Positions 35,072-44,028 of a stretch of DNA of 64,000 nucleotides are shown in pieces. Each line of letters begins with the position of its first letter. Within the stretch, counting starts at the first letter, position 1. The position numbers and the translations under genes are program-made. A model generated the notes under the pieces. That model searched no databases. It saw nothing but the letters and a program-made list of their open reading frames with translations, and was not told the origin of the DNA. Origin of the DNA: JBGSPQ01 sp041738505 (GTDB lineage Bacteria; Patescibacteriota; Gracilibacteria; UBA1369); assembly GCA_041738505.1 (NCBI GenBank), contig JBGSPQ010000005.1:62001-126000 (forward strand), written 5' to 3'.

Positions 35072-38000
35072 ATGAAAACAAAAATTGCACTCACAATCGG
35101 TTTACTGCTGATGGTCCTGTTATCGGGACAAACAGCAGCGGCAAAAGTCGGTCCTCCTCATCCGGGACCCGCCTGCGTGGAAAAATTGGTTCCATTTAAT
35201 CCCACTGGAGTTGCCAATTCCAATCCTTCTTTATACGTGAAGGAATTTACAGAAACACAATGTAAAGACCACGCCCCCTACCCGTATACTCATAATCCCA
35301 TATCCCAGACAGATGCGGAAACACTGTACGTTCTTCCACAAAAAGCCGCAGATGACAACGAAATTACTCATCTGGCCACTCATCATCATTTTTACCACAA
35401 CACTAGTGAGGAAGACGCAAACTACATTTATAAGTCTTTAATCGCGGAGTTTGAAATTACACTAGAAAATGATGCAATCACAAACACATATACGGATGTC
35501 GCAACTCTCGTTTGTCCCACTTTTGCAAACCAGCCAGGAGACATAAATGATCCGAATTCAATCAAGGGTAAATTCTCAAGATGCGTTAACGGAGCTAAAG
35601 ATCCAAATTTATTCGGCGGAACAACAATCAAACGGGATGTAAGCTCCAACGAAGTGAAAATAACCTGGAGCTTTGGAGTGGATGATCCCTACAAACGTCC
35701 TCAAAGAGTGGGCCTAAATCCCAGTGTCGATCTTGGAAACAATCCTCAAATATTTACCTGCGACACAAACAACATCAACGCAGAGTGCCGAACTTTTGAA
35801 ATGTATGTGTGGATGATTCCAAAAGACTTTACAAACATTAAACAACTTTGGACCGCGACCACAACATCAAAAATTTTGATTCTTGATTTAGGACTACCAA
35901 AAAGCAAACTTTCCCAGGCAAACAACGGAAGCGCTTGGGAAGTCTTTAGTCCGGCAAATTACAATCCCGTGCCTCAAGTAAAACAAGTCTACAATGCAAT
36001 AACAGACAAATACGCAACTTACTATTATGTCAATATTGGAACGGTAAGTACCATTTGGAAACCGGTCAAAACCCCCCCACCATCCTCCTACTGCACCGGA
36101 CTGGAACTTTCCGGACCCGGCGAACTAAAGAAAATCGGTGATGGTTCATATGAATACGTCCCCGAAAAAGGCGCATCGTTTAACGTTCTGCCCAGCTTTT
36201 CCAACGACCCCGTGCCTTTGGATTACCGCTGGAACGCCAAAGAGTTCACAATTAATTGGGGAGATATGGGTATTGGTTCGACTCCCGAATCATCTAAAGT
36301 ACAATTACCCGGAGGCAACACTCCTGTTCAGGCCAACCTGTCTCGCATGCTTTTTGCGGCCGTAGCCTCCCCCTCAAGTTCCATGTCATCGCAAATCACC
36401 CAGTCGGCAACCGGAATAACCGGCAACCTTGTCCCCTACATTGTCAATTACGGCAAATTTTTTGATTCCATCACTCAATTCCAGACCAACCCGTCATCAG
36501 GCAAAAACCCTTTTGTTGACGGAGGAAACATCATAGGCGACGACCGCTCATCCTACTACACCGGCGGCCCCGAAGGAACTCTAATCATCGTTCAGGGTGT
36601 AGATCCGGCCGCGCCCGACGTTTACGCGCCGGAAGCCTACGTTGGCAACAACTGTCAGGCCTTAATAATCATTCCAAAAGAGGTTGAGGAAAACACATGT
36701 ATAGACCTGGAAATCAGCCCCAATAAGGCCGAACCGCTAACCCCGGTACCTTTCACGGTCACCCCTAAATTCAAGGATCAGACCAAACCTTTTCCTCTGG
36801 ATTATTACTGGACATCAAGTAACCAGGCGCCGAGCGCCCCAAGCGCCCCCGGCAATCTGCAAATAGTTGGTGATTCGGTGGATAACATGCAACCAATGGA
36901 AATAACGCCGGAAACATCCAAAATCGATCCGGATTTATTACCACAAAACACTCAAACCAATCTGCTCGCGCAGATTCCGATGAAAGCTTCAAATATGGTG
37001 CCGATAACCTCTCCCTCCCTCCAGGCGGATTTTAACAAAGTACCTTTACCGGGAATTGGAGGATTACTTCCAAAAGTGTACGGTCTGTTTGAAGACTTTT
37101 TAGGAGCCGGAGATTTGGCCAATCCATACTGGGAAATCAAAGACAACAAAACCCATTTTACGGGAGGAACCGCAGGAACCTGGATTTCGGTGCAGGCATA
37201 CGGCAAAGATAAAACGCTGTATCCGTTCTGCAAAGCCTCTCTGCAAATCCCGCCCGACGAAGAAGGCGGCGATAAATGTCTTGATGCCAGAATCGTTCGC
37301 GGACCAAATGCAGTGGATGTGGGCGACCAGGTGCAATTGGAAGATCCGATAGACGGACTCTGGGTACAGGTGGCAACCGACCCGCAAGAATACGAAGCCG
37401 ATTTGAATTTTGATTGGGAAGTGACGGGAACCGGAGAATTATACGCCACTGATTCTAATTTCGGCACACGGGTAACCACAACAAATTATGCCGACCCGGT
37501 AAACTTAAACGGAGCCGCAGACGGAACACGCGTAACCGTGCAGGCTGTTGACCCGGAAAACAAACTGGAAAACATCGCCATTTGTAATGATTCGTTTGTG
37601 GTAAAAGATTCCGGCGAAGAAAACATTTGTTTAAATCTTAATCTATCAAACACCAACCCAAACTTAAAGACCGATTCATCAACAAGACTCAAAGCCTCTC
37701 CCGTTAGGGAGGACGGTACTCCGATTACAATAGTTAGATGGAGTGAAAACGGCGCGGGAGGATATGTCCTTGGTCCGTCCAGCGTGCTACTGAACATGAG
37801 CGTTCCCGGCTATTGTCCGCAACCTCCTGCAGTCGCCAACCAGTCATTCACGGCACCCGCCGAATGCGAATACATTTATTACGCCGGACCGAACGGCGGA
37901 GACTCTTTTAGAGTGGAAGCCGTCCCCCATGACGGAGTGATTGACTGTATGTACCAATATACAGTTCCAAAAACACCGCCCCCCAGAAAACCTTACTGCG

Positions 38001-40054
38001 TAAATCTGGACTTAACTCCAAACTCAATTAACCGGGGCACCAGAACCAACTACATAGGAAAAGCTTACTTTAGCAATGGAATAACCTACAACGTAGACGT
38101 TGCCTGGTCCGGACAAAACGGCACATTCAGCAACAATTCCACATTTGAATTGAGAAAAAATGTTCCCTCATCCGGATTCGCCAATTACTTCAACCACTCC
38201 CCCGCCAATTCTTCCGGACGAGTGGAAGCGGCTGTAACAAGAGCCTACGGAGACGTAAGCCAGGATTTCGGATTCTGTAGCGAATCCATCCAAATCCCCG
38301 AAAGAGAAGACAAAGACGAATGCACTTATCTTTACTTAAGATGGCCGTACGACGGACTTGTCTGTATCGGCACCGACCACGAAGGCAACTTTATCTGGGG
38401 CAAAAACGGCACCGAAGGGCAGCCTTCCAACGAACTCTGCATAGAGGCAACCAAAGACGACGAAATATCCGTTGAGGCAATCGGCTACGAAGAAGTTTGT
38501 AGCGACGAATACATTCCAGACGAAACCCCTCCCGAATACAAACTGGAAAAATGGGTTAGTATAAAATCAAAAGACGATAACTGGACCAATAAAACCGTCA
38601 CCATTCCTCAGGATCGCACGGAAGTCTGGTACAAACTGGTCTTCACCCCCGAAGGGGAAACAACCGCTGTAATTACCGATACAATCAGCGGAGATGGATT
38701 TATAATCGCGGAGATTCTGCCGGTGGACGCCGAAGGAAAACCGGTACCGGGTGTAATAAAATATGATGAAACATACAAAGTCTTTGAAGATGGATTCGGA
38801 GAACTTGAATCCTGCAGTGATTCGGATCTGGAAGAAGATGAGGAACCCGAACACTGTTACAACGGAGACCTTGGCGACTCAGACGGCATTGAACTGGTAA
38901 AAGTCAGCGGAGCCGTTTCAATCCAGTACTCCGCCACAGTGGAAAGCGCGCTAAACCCCGAGTACAACGGAGGCAAGGACATCTGTAAAGACGGCATAGT
39001 CTGTGAAGAAAAATACAGAAACCGATCAAGCGCACACATCACGTTCCCGGAAGATTTAAGAATCCGTTCCAACGATATAGAAATCCAGATCTTCTGCCAG
39101 TATATCCTTACACAGGCGGCCGGAGACATCTTTTTGGAGAGGGATTTGAGTTACGGAATTGATATCCAACAATGCTCGGAAATATCTTCCAGCCCGGGAA
39201 TAGTAATTACGCCGGGACTGCCAAAACCAACGGAACTGGGATCCACCGGTCAGGGAGATACGGAAATCTTTACTGTCAGCCACGAACTATGCACGGCCGG
39301 ATTGGCCGGAGATCTACCCGCCGAACTGTTAAACATTTACGGACAGGACGTTGTACCCAGACTATCCGGACAAATCTGCGAAGTGCGTCTGCCCACAGGA
39401 GAAGCCTGGAAGCAGACCTTCATTACCAACAGTATTGACGAAAACAAAACCAGACTGTCCAGATGGGGCGCGGATGTTAACAACGATCAGAAAATCATTT
39501 CATTCCAAGAGCAAAGAATTCAAGATAACAGCGTATACCATATCCAAGGTGGTGATCTGACAATGGCAACAATTGATACATTAAACGACGGCCAGGGCGC
39601 CAAAACCTTCATCATTGAAGACGGCGACCTGATCATTGAGAAAAACATCACATACGGAAATTGTCCTGATGCTAACTGCACGGTCCGCGACACCGCTTCA
39701 CTGGCTTTCATTGTCTTAAACGGCAGTGTTTATATAGACCCAACCGTCACCGAAATCGCCGGAGTGTTCTTTGTACAGGAAGGCGACAAGTCCGCAGACG
39801 GCTACAGACAAAGATCAGGAAGATTCTTTTCCGGCACGCAAGCCGACTTTGAAATGGATTCTTTTGATACATTAAAAGTAACCGGCTCCCTTTACGGAGA
39901 TATAGATCCGCTGTTCGGCAACCGCAGATACGCCGGCGATCCGATATCCGGAGAAGGTGGTGTGGTAATCCGCTTTGACCAGCGCATCATCCTAAACACA
40001 CCCCCCGGCCTGCGCGACGTACTGAACCTGACCCAGACCGAAGTGGCCAGATAA
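35072..40054 (+). CDS. Secreted 1660-aa protein with six Cys-started repeat modules
   Basis: An N-terminal signal peptide (IALTIGLLLMVLLSGQTAAA) predicts export. From about residue 340, six modules of 100-200 residues each open with a C-x-x-x-x-(L/I/V)-like strand: CTGLELS at 340, CIDLEIS at 543, CLDARIV at 736, CLNLNLS at 853, CVNLDLT at 976 and CTYLYLR at 1084. Five close with a second Cys strand (CQALIIIP, CKASLQIP, CNDSFVV, CMYQYTVP, CSESIQIP), as in disulfide-closed Ig-like domains. The C-terminal 300 residues form short repeated beta-turns (GGDLTMATIDTL, DGDLIIEKNITYG, NGSVYIDPTVTEIAG), solenoid-like. No wall-sorting motif, SLH domain or C-terminal anchor is seen. It is the last gene before a terminator. 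Confidence 0.75.
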   Translation: MKTKIALTIGLLLMVLLSGQTAAAKVGPPHPGPACVEKLVPFNPTGVANSNPSLYVKEFTETQCKDHAPYPYTHNPISQTDAETLYVLPQKAADDNEITHLATHHHFYHNTSEEDANYIYKSLIAEFEITLENDAITNTYTDVATLVCPTFANQPGDINDPNSIKGKFSRCVNGAKDPNLFGGTTIKRDVSSNEVKITWSFGVDDPYKRPQRVGLNPSVDLGNNPQIFTCDTNNINAECRTFEMYVWMIPKDFTNIKQLWTATTTSKILILDLGLPKSKLSQANNGSAWEVFSPANYNPVPQVKQVYNAITDKYATYYYVNIGTVSTIWKPVKTPPPSSYCTGLELSGPGELKKIGDGSYEYVPEKGASFNVLPSFSNDPVPLDYRWNAKEFTINWGDMGIGSTPESSKVQLPGGNTPVQANLSRMLFAAVASPSSSMSSQITQSATGITGNLVPYIVNYGKFFDSITQFQTNPSSGKNPFVDGGNIIGDDRSSYYTGGPEGTLIIVQGVDPAAPDVYAPEAYVGNNCQALIIIPKEVEENTCIDLEISPNKAEPLTPVPFTVTPKFKDQTKPFPLDYYWTSSNQAPSAPSAPGNLQIVGDSVDNMQPMEITPETSKIDPDLLPQNTQTNLLAQIPMKASNMVPITSPSLQADFNKVPLPGIGGLLPKVYGLFEDFLGAGDLANPYWEIKDNKTHFTGGTAGTWISVQAYGKDKTLYPFCKASLQIPPDEEGGDKCLDARIVRGPNAVDVGDQVQLEDPIDGLWVQVATDPQEYEADLNFDWEVTGTGELYATDSNFGTRVTTTNYADPVNLNGAADGTRVTVQAVDPENKLENIAICNDSFVVKDSGEENICLNLNLSNTNPNLKTDSSTRLKASPVREDGTPITIVRWSENGAGGYVLGPSSVLLNMSVPGYCPQPPAVANQSFTAPAECEYIYYAGPNGGDSFRVEAVPHDGVIDCMYQYTVPKTPPPRKPYCVNLDLTPNSINRGTRTNYIGKAYFSNGITYNVDVAWSGQNGTFSNNSTFELRKNVPSSGFANYFNHSPANSSGRVEAAVTRAYGDVSQDFGFCSESIQIPEREDKDECTYLYLRWPYDGLVCIGTDHEGNFIWGKNGTEGQPSNELCIEATKDDEISVEAIGYEEVCSDEYIPDETPPEYKLEKWVSIKSKDDNWTNKTVTIPQDRTEVWYKLVFTPEGETTAVITDTISGDGFIIAEILPVDAEGKPVPGVIKYDETYKVFEDGFGELESCSDSDLEEDEEPEHCYNGDLGDSDGIELVKVSGAVSIQYSATVESALNPEYNGGKDICKDGIVCEEKYRNRSSAHITFPEDLRIRSNDIEIQIFCQYILTQAAGDIFLERDLSYGIDIQQCSEISSSPGIVITPGLPKPTELGSTGQGDTEIFTVSHELCTAGLAGDLPAELLNIYGQDVVPRLSGQICEVRLPTGEAWKQTFITNSIDENKTRLSRWGADVNNDQKIISFQEQRIQDNSVYHIQGGDLTMATIDTLNDGQGAKTFIIEDGDLIIEKNITYGNCPDANCTVRDTASLAFIVLNGSVYIDPTVTEIAGVFFVQEGDKSADGYRQRSGRFFSGTQADFEMDSFDTLKVTGSLYGDIDPLFGNRRYAGDPISGEGGVVIRFDQRIILNTPPGLRDVLNLTQTEVAR

Positions 40055-40070
40055 AAATTCATCAATCCAT

Positions 40071-40104
40071 AAAAACACCCGTCCATAAACCGGCGGGTGT
40101 TTTT
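40071..40104 (+). terminator. Intrinsic terminator of the giant-protein operon
   Basis: ACACCCG and CGGGTGT form a stem (40075-40081 and 40094-40100) with flanking A and T runs and TTTTT after the stem. It lies 17 bp after the 1660-aa gene. Confidence 0.8.
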
Positions 40105-40174
40105 AAAACATAGAAAAAACTGGTGAAATCTTAAACACGATGATAACATTTGCTTCCCGGAACCAAGACTCACA

Positions 40175-41158
40175 ATGCAAAACATCTACCTTTTCCACGG
40201 CGAGGACAGCTACACGTCGGGCAAAAAAGCCCTTCACTGGCGGGAGGAGTTTGAAAAAAAGTACGGAGACCTGAACACCGAAATCCTGGAAGGGGAAACT
40301 CTGACAGCAGGTGGATTCATGGAAGCGGTAAACACACTCCCCTTTTTGAGCGAAAAAAAATTCATTATGGTTGGAAACGCGTTTGCCCATGCACCCGCGG
40401 AAGAACTAAGGTTAATCGCCGAAAAACTGGAAGAAGTCCCCGATCACTGCGTGGTTGTATTTATTGAAAGAAACAAAGCCGACCAAAGAACACTGCTTTT
40501 CAAAACACTCAAAAAACACGGACAGGTAATGGATTTTTCCCCGCCGGACGAACACCACCTGGTTGGATGGATAGTATCCGAAACCCAAAAAAAAGGTGGA
40601 GTAATATCCTCAAGAACAGCCGGACACCTTGCCCAAACCGTCGGCCCCGACCTTTGGCAGATGAGCCAGGAAATAGAAAAGCTGATTATCAACACAAACG
40701 GCCGTGAAATAACCATCAACGACGTAAACACCCTGGCCAGCCCCAACATAGAAACAACCATCTTTATTCTCACCGACAATCTGGGGCTAAAAAAACGCAA
40801 AGAATCGCTTCAATCCTTAAAAAAACTGATAGACAGCGGCGCCAACCTTATCCCCTCCATCTTCACAATCGGCGGCCACTTTAGAACCCTGATTCAGGTA
40901 AAAGATTGCCTTGGTAAAAACATGCAGAAACCGGCAATCATCAAAAGACTAAAAAAACACCCCTTCGCGGTTTCCAAAGCCATTGATCAGTGCAAAAATT
41001 TCACTCCGCAGTCACTGGAACAAATCTATCAAAAACTGCTGGAGATTGATATTGCCATCAAAACCGGCAAAATCAAAATGACAACCGAAGATCAGTCCGA
41101 ACTGCGGTTGTCACTTGAAAAAATCATCGCCGACTTCTGCGCGTCCCCCGCGCGTTAA
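40175..41158 (+). CDS. holA: DNA polymerase III delta subunit
   Basis: Clamp-loader subunit that opens the sliding clamp. The start QNIYLFHGEDSYTSGKKALH is the degenerate nucleotide-binding start of the family. PFLSEKKFIMVGNA, VVVFIERNKADQRTLLFKTL and the long helical C-domain (SLEQIYQKLLEIDIAIKTGK) also fit. It has 327 residues, the usual length. It overlaps the end of the convergent glnA gene by 4 bases, with no terminator between them. Confidence 0.9.
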   Translation: MQNIYLFHGEDSYTSGKKALHWREEFEKKYGDLNTEILEGETLTAGGFMEAVNTLPFLSEKKFIMVGNAFAHAPAEELRLIAEKLEEVPDHCVVVFIERNKADQRTLLFKTLKKHGQVMDFSPPDEHHLVGWIVSETQKKGGVISSRTAGHLAQTVGPDLWQMSQEIEKLIINTNGREITINDVNTLASPNIETTIFILTDNLGLKKRKESLQSLKKLIDSGANLIPSIFTIGGHFRTLIQVKDCLGKNMQKPAIIKRLKKHPFAVSKAIDQCKNFTPQSLEQIYQKLLEIDIAIKTGKIKMTTEDQSELRLSLEKIIADFCASPAR

Positions 41159-42510
41159 TAAATTTCCATATACCGATCCCTTTCCCACCCGGAAACGCTT
41201 AATCTAAAGCTATCCCATTCGGAATGCTTGGCCGCCAGATATTCCTTGAATGTATGTTGTCCGAAAACATTTCGCATAAGATCACTCTTTTCAAACTCTT
41301 CCAGTGCCTCACCCAAAGACCCCACCAGCCGCCCAATCCCCTTTCTATCCAATTCCGCGTCCGAAAAGTGATAAATATTCTCTTCAACCGCATCAACAAG
41401 TTTGTATTTGCCTTTGATTCCGGCCAGACCCGCGCCAATCATCGCCGCAAAAGCCAGGTAAGGATTGCACGACGGATCCGGACACCTTAACTCGCAACGG
41501 GTGGCCGAAACATTACCCTCCGTATAACGAGGAATCCTGATTAAAGCGGATCGGTTCTTGGCCGCCCAGGCGATATAAACCGGAGCCTCGTATCCGGGAA
41601 CCAGCCTCTTATACGAATTAACCGTGGGATTAATCACAGCGTTCATTTCGCGCACATGCTTAAGCTGTCCCGCCATATATTGCCTCGCCAGTGTGGAAAG
41701 ATGATATTTCTTATCGGTTTCGGAAAAGAACATGTTTTTACCGCCTTTAAACAAACTCTGATGCACATGCATACCCGAACCGTTAATACCGTAAACCGGC
41801 TTGGGCATAAAAGTGGCGTGCAGACCGAACCTGGCCGCCGTTTCCTTAACCACCCATCTCAAAGTAATCGCCTGATCCGCCATGGAAAGAGCATCCGTAT
41901 ATTTGATATCAATCTCATGCTGACCCTCCGCCACCTCATGATGCAAGGCTTCCACATCCAGCCCCATCGCCCTCATATTGTGAGACATCTCCCTTCTGAC
42001 ATCCGCGGCCTTATCCGTTGTCTGATCAAAATAGCCCGCTCTGTCATGAGGCAACAACCTTAAAACCCCATTCTCATCCCTCTCAAACAGAAAAAATTCC
42101 AGCTCGGGCCCCAGATAAATATCATAACCCATGCTTTTCGCCTCTTTTAAAATCTTTTTCAAAATATAACGGGGATCCCCCTCAAAAGGCGATCCGTCCG
42201 GCATATAAACATCTCCGATAATCCTGGCGGTGGACCCGCCGTTTTTTGTCCAGGGCAAAACCGCAAACGTGCTCAAATCGGGCTTTAAAAACATATCGCT
42301 TTCGCAAATCCTGGTAAAACCCGAAATGGAAGACCCGTCAAACCAGACATTTCCGTCAATGATTGATTCCAGCTTATCCACGGGAACCGTAATCGCCTTA
42401 ACCACTCCGTACAAATCCGTAAACTGAATATTCACAAACTCCACATGCTCCTTTTTGGCCAGATCAAGAATCATCTTTTTGGTGGGTTTTTCGGGCAGCT
42501 TTGTGTACAT
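41155..42510 (-). CDS. glnA: Glutamine synthetase type I (alpha subtype)
   Basis: ATP-dependent ammonia assimilation into glutamine. NVWFDGSSISGF is the substrate loop, LGPELEFFLF holds metal-binding Glu residues, GSGMHVHQSLF is the catalytic His block, and KNRSALIRIPRY and RCELRCPDPSCNPYLAFAAM follow. At 451 residues, without the 25-residue insertion of the beta subtype, it fits GSI-alpha, which is normally not controlled by adenylylation. It stands divergent to a TrmB-type regulator across a 290-bp region containing a palindrome, so transcriptional control is plausible. Confidence 0.95.
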   Translation of the reverse strand: MYTKLPEKPTKKMILDLAKKEHVEFVNIQFTDLYGVVKAITVPVDKLESIIDGNVWFDGSSISGFTRICESDMFLKPDLSTFAVLPWTKNGGSTARIIGDVYMPDGSPFEGDPRYILKKILKEAKSMGYDIYLGPELEFFLFERDENGVLRLLPHDRAGYFDQTTDKAADVRREMSHNMRAMGLDVEALHHEVAEGQHEIDIKYTDALSMADQAITLRWVVKETAARFGLHATFMPKPVYGINGSGMHVHQSLFKGGKNMFFSETDKKYHLSTLARQYMAGQLKHVREMNAVINPTVNSYKRLVPGYEAPVYIAWAAKNRSALIRIPRYTEGNVSATRCELRCPDPSCNPYLAFAAMIGAGLAGIKGKYKLVDAVEENIYHFSDAELDRKGIGRLVGSLGEALEEFEKSDLMRNVFGQHTFKEYLAAKHSEWDSFRLSVSGWERDRYMEIY

Positions 42511-42700
42511 GGAAAAATTTTTTGTTAAGAAATAAAATTGAAAAACGATTCAAAACTTACCCGCGCTTGTCCACACAATCAACAGCTTATTTAAGGCAAA
42601 AAAGTACTGTCGCCCTTACACTACATAACCGCCCGTGACACTCCGATGCTCAATTTAGAGAGTAGGATTTGCAGACTGTAGAAAAAACCGACAACAAAAA

Positions 42701-42724
42701 TAAATTGACAGGGAAGTCAATTTA
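42701..42724. promoter_or_regulatory. 24-bp palindrome, candidate operator between glnA and trmB-like gene
   Basis: TAAATTGAC (42701-42709) and GTCAATTTA (42716-42724) are perfect 9-base inverted arms around AGGGAA. A TTGACA hexamer lies inside it. The site is 77 bp ahead of the regulator ATG and 190 bp ahead of the glnA ATG. The rest of 42511-42800 is gene-free and A/T-rich; I see a possible -10 TATGAT at 42758 and a single DnaA-box-like TTGTCCACA at 42567, and nothing else clear. Confidence 0.6.
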
Positions 42725-42800
42725 AAATGTAAAAAATATTCATAAAGGGTTACCGGTTATGATAGTATATCGCCCGTTATCAAAATAACCCTTCACAGCC

Positions 42801-43952
42801 ATGCTTTCAAAAGTACTTGAAAATCTGGGTTTAAACTCCAAAGAGGCAAAAGTCTACCTGGCAACGTTGGAAATCGGCTCAAATCCCGTTTCCAAAATCG
42901 CGGGAAAAGCCAAAATCAACCGCGTCACCACCTATGACATCATAGAAAAACTCACAAAAAAAGGGCTTATCAGCTCTTTCACACGCGCAAAAGTAAAGTA
43001 CTTCACGGCCACAGACCCAGACGTTCTGGTTACGGACTTTCAGCGCAAAGTGGGTGAACTTAAAGAGGTTCTCCCCGAACTGCAGAGACTCACGGGCGAA
43101 ACGGTTCATCCCAGAGTAAGATATTTTGAAGGATTGGAAGGCATTCGCCATATTTACGAAGACACTCTCACCAGCAAAACCGAAATCCTTAACTACGGGG
43201 ATTCAGAAGAAATCCGTATACACTGGCCCACTTACGATCAGGATTATGTTGCCAAAAGAGCGGAAAAAAATATTTTCCTGCGGGGGATCACTTTGGATGA
43301 CGATTACGGCCGCAAAGTGGTGGAGGCAAACACCGGCTACAACCGCGAAATTCGCTTGATATCCAAAGACAAATTCAATTTTTCCAACGAAATCTGCATA
43401 TATGACGACAAAGTGGCCATCATTTCTTTTAAGGATGAACTGATTGGAATGATTATTGAAAGCCCCGAAATCGCCAACACACAGCGAGCCATTTTTGGCA
43501 TGGTCTGGGAATTCAGTCTCGGCACCACGGAACATGTCCGCGAGCATTCCCCTTTAAACGGATTAAAAGCATCGGACATCATCGGCAAAAAAGTATTGGA
43601 TGAGGTGACAGAACCTGCGCCCGAACCCGGGGAAGAATCAATGCCGGAACCGACGCCACCCGAAACGGAATCAACGGCGGAAACAGCCCCCGAACCGGTA
43701 CCGACGGAAAGCGTGGAAATGGAAACCACGGAAGAAACCAAAACGCCCCCCGAGCCGATACCGACTGAAAGCACAGAGATGGAAACCACCGAAGAACCCA
43801 TCGCAGTCACCGAAACAGAAACACCCCCCCAAGAATCCACCGCCCCCACCATCGCCGAAACCCTCCCCGAAGACCTTGAAGAACCCCCGCGCGAACCCGA
43901 ACCCCCCAGATCCTCAATGCTAAACAACAAAGAACAAATCCAGCTGTTTTAA
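42801..43952 (+). CDS. TrmB-family transcriptional regulator with Pro/Glu/Thr-rich tail
   Basis: A protein of 383 residues. The N-terminal winged helix is typical of TrmB (LENLGLNSKEAKVYLATLEI, KINRVTTYDIIEKLTKKGLI). It is followed by a short coiled coil (FQRKVGELKEVLPELQRLTG) and an effector-type domain to about 255 (RVRYFEGLEGIRHIYEDTLT, NEICIYDDKVAIISFKDELI). The last 120 residues are a disordered Pro/Glu/Thr tail with a repeated unit (PEPVPTESVEMETTEE, PEPIPTESTEMETTEE). TrmB proteins are best known from archaea as sugar-responsive regulators. Divergence from glnA suggests glnA or itself as target; the ligand is unknown. Confidence 0.85.
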   Translation: MLSKVLENLGLNSKEAKVYLATLEIGSNPVSKIAGKAKINRVTTYDIIEKLTKKGLISSFTRAKVKYFTATDPDVLVTDFQRKVGELKEVLPELQRLTGETVHPRVRYFEGLEGIRHIYEDTLTSKTEILNYGDSEEIRIHWPTYDQDYVAKRAEKNIFLRGITLDDDYGRKVVEANTGYNREIRLISKDKFNFSNEICIYDDKVAIISFKDELIGMIIESPEIANTQRAIFGMVWEFSLGTTEHVREHSPLNGLKASDIIGKKVLDEVTEPAPEPGEESMPEPTPPETESTAETAPEPVPTESVEMETTEETKTPPEPIPTESTEMETTEEPIAVTETETPPQESTAPTIAETLPEDLEEPPREPEPPRSSMLNNKEQIQLF

Positions 43953-43976
43953 TATCGGCGCCTCCCCTCACAAAAA

Positions 43977-44012
43977 AACATCCGGCTCCCAAAACGGGAA
44001 ACCGGATGTTTT
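43977..44012. terminator. Bidirectional intrinsic terminator
   Basis: AACATCCGG (43977-43985) and CCGGATGTT (44002-44010) form a 9-bp stem, extended by CTCCC/CGGGA with an AAAA loop. An A-run lies on the left and TTTT on the right. It lies between the convergent TrmB-like and SLH genes and can serve both. Confidence 0.8.
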
Positions 44013-44028
44013 CAAAATCAAATCAAAT

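Noticed and set aside
42567..42575. TTGTCCACA, a one-mismatch DnaA box between glnA and the TrmB-like gene
   Set aside because: Only a single copy; no cluster, no A/T-rich unwinding repeats, and far from dnaA, so it does not support an origin.
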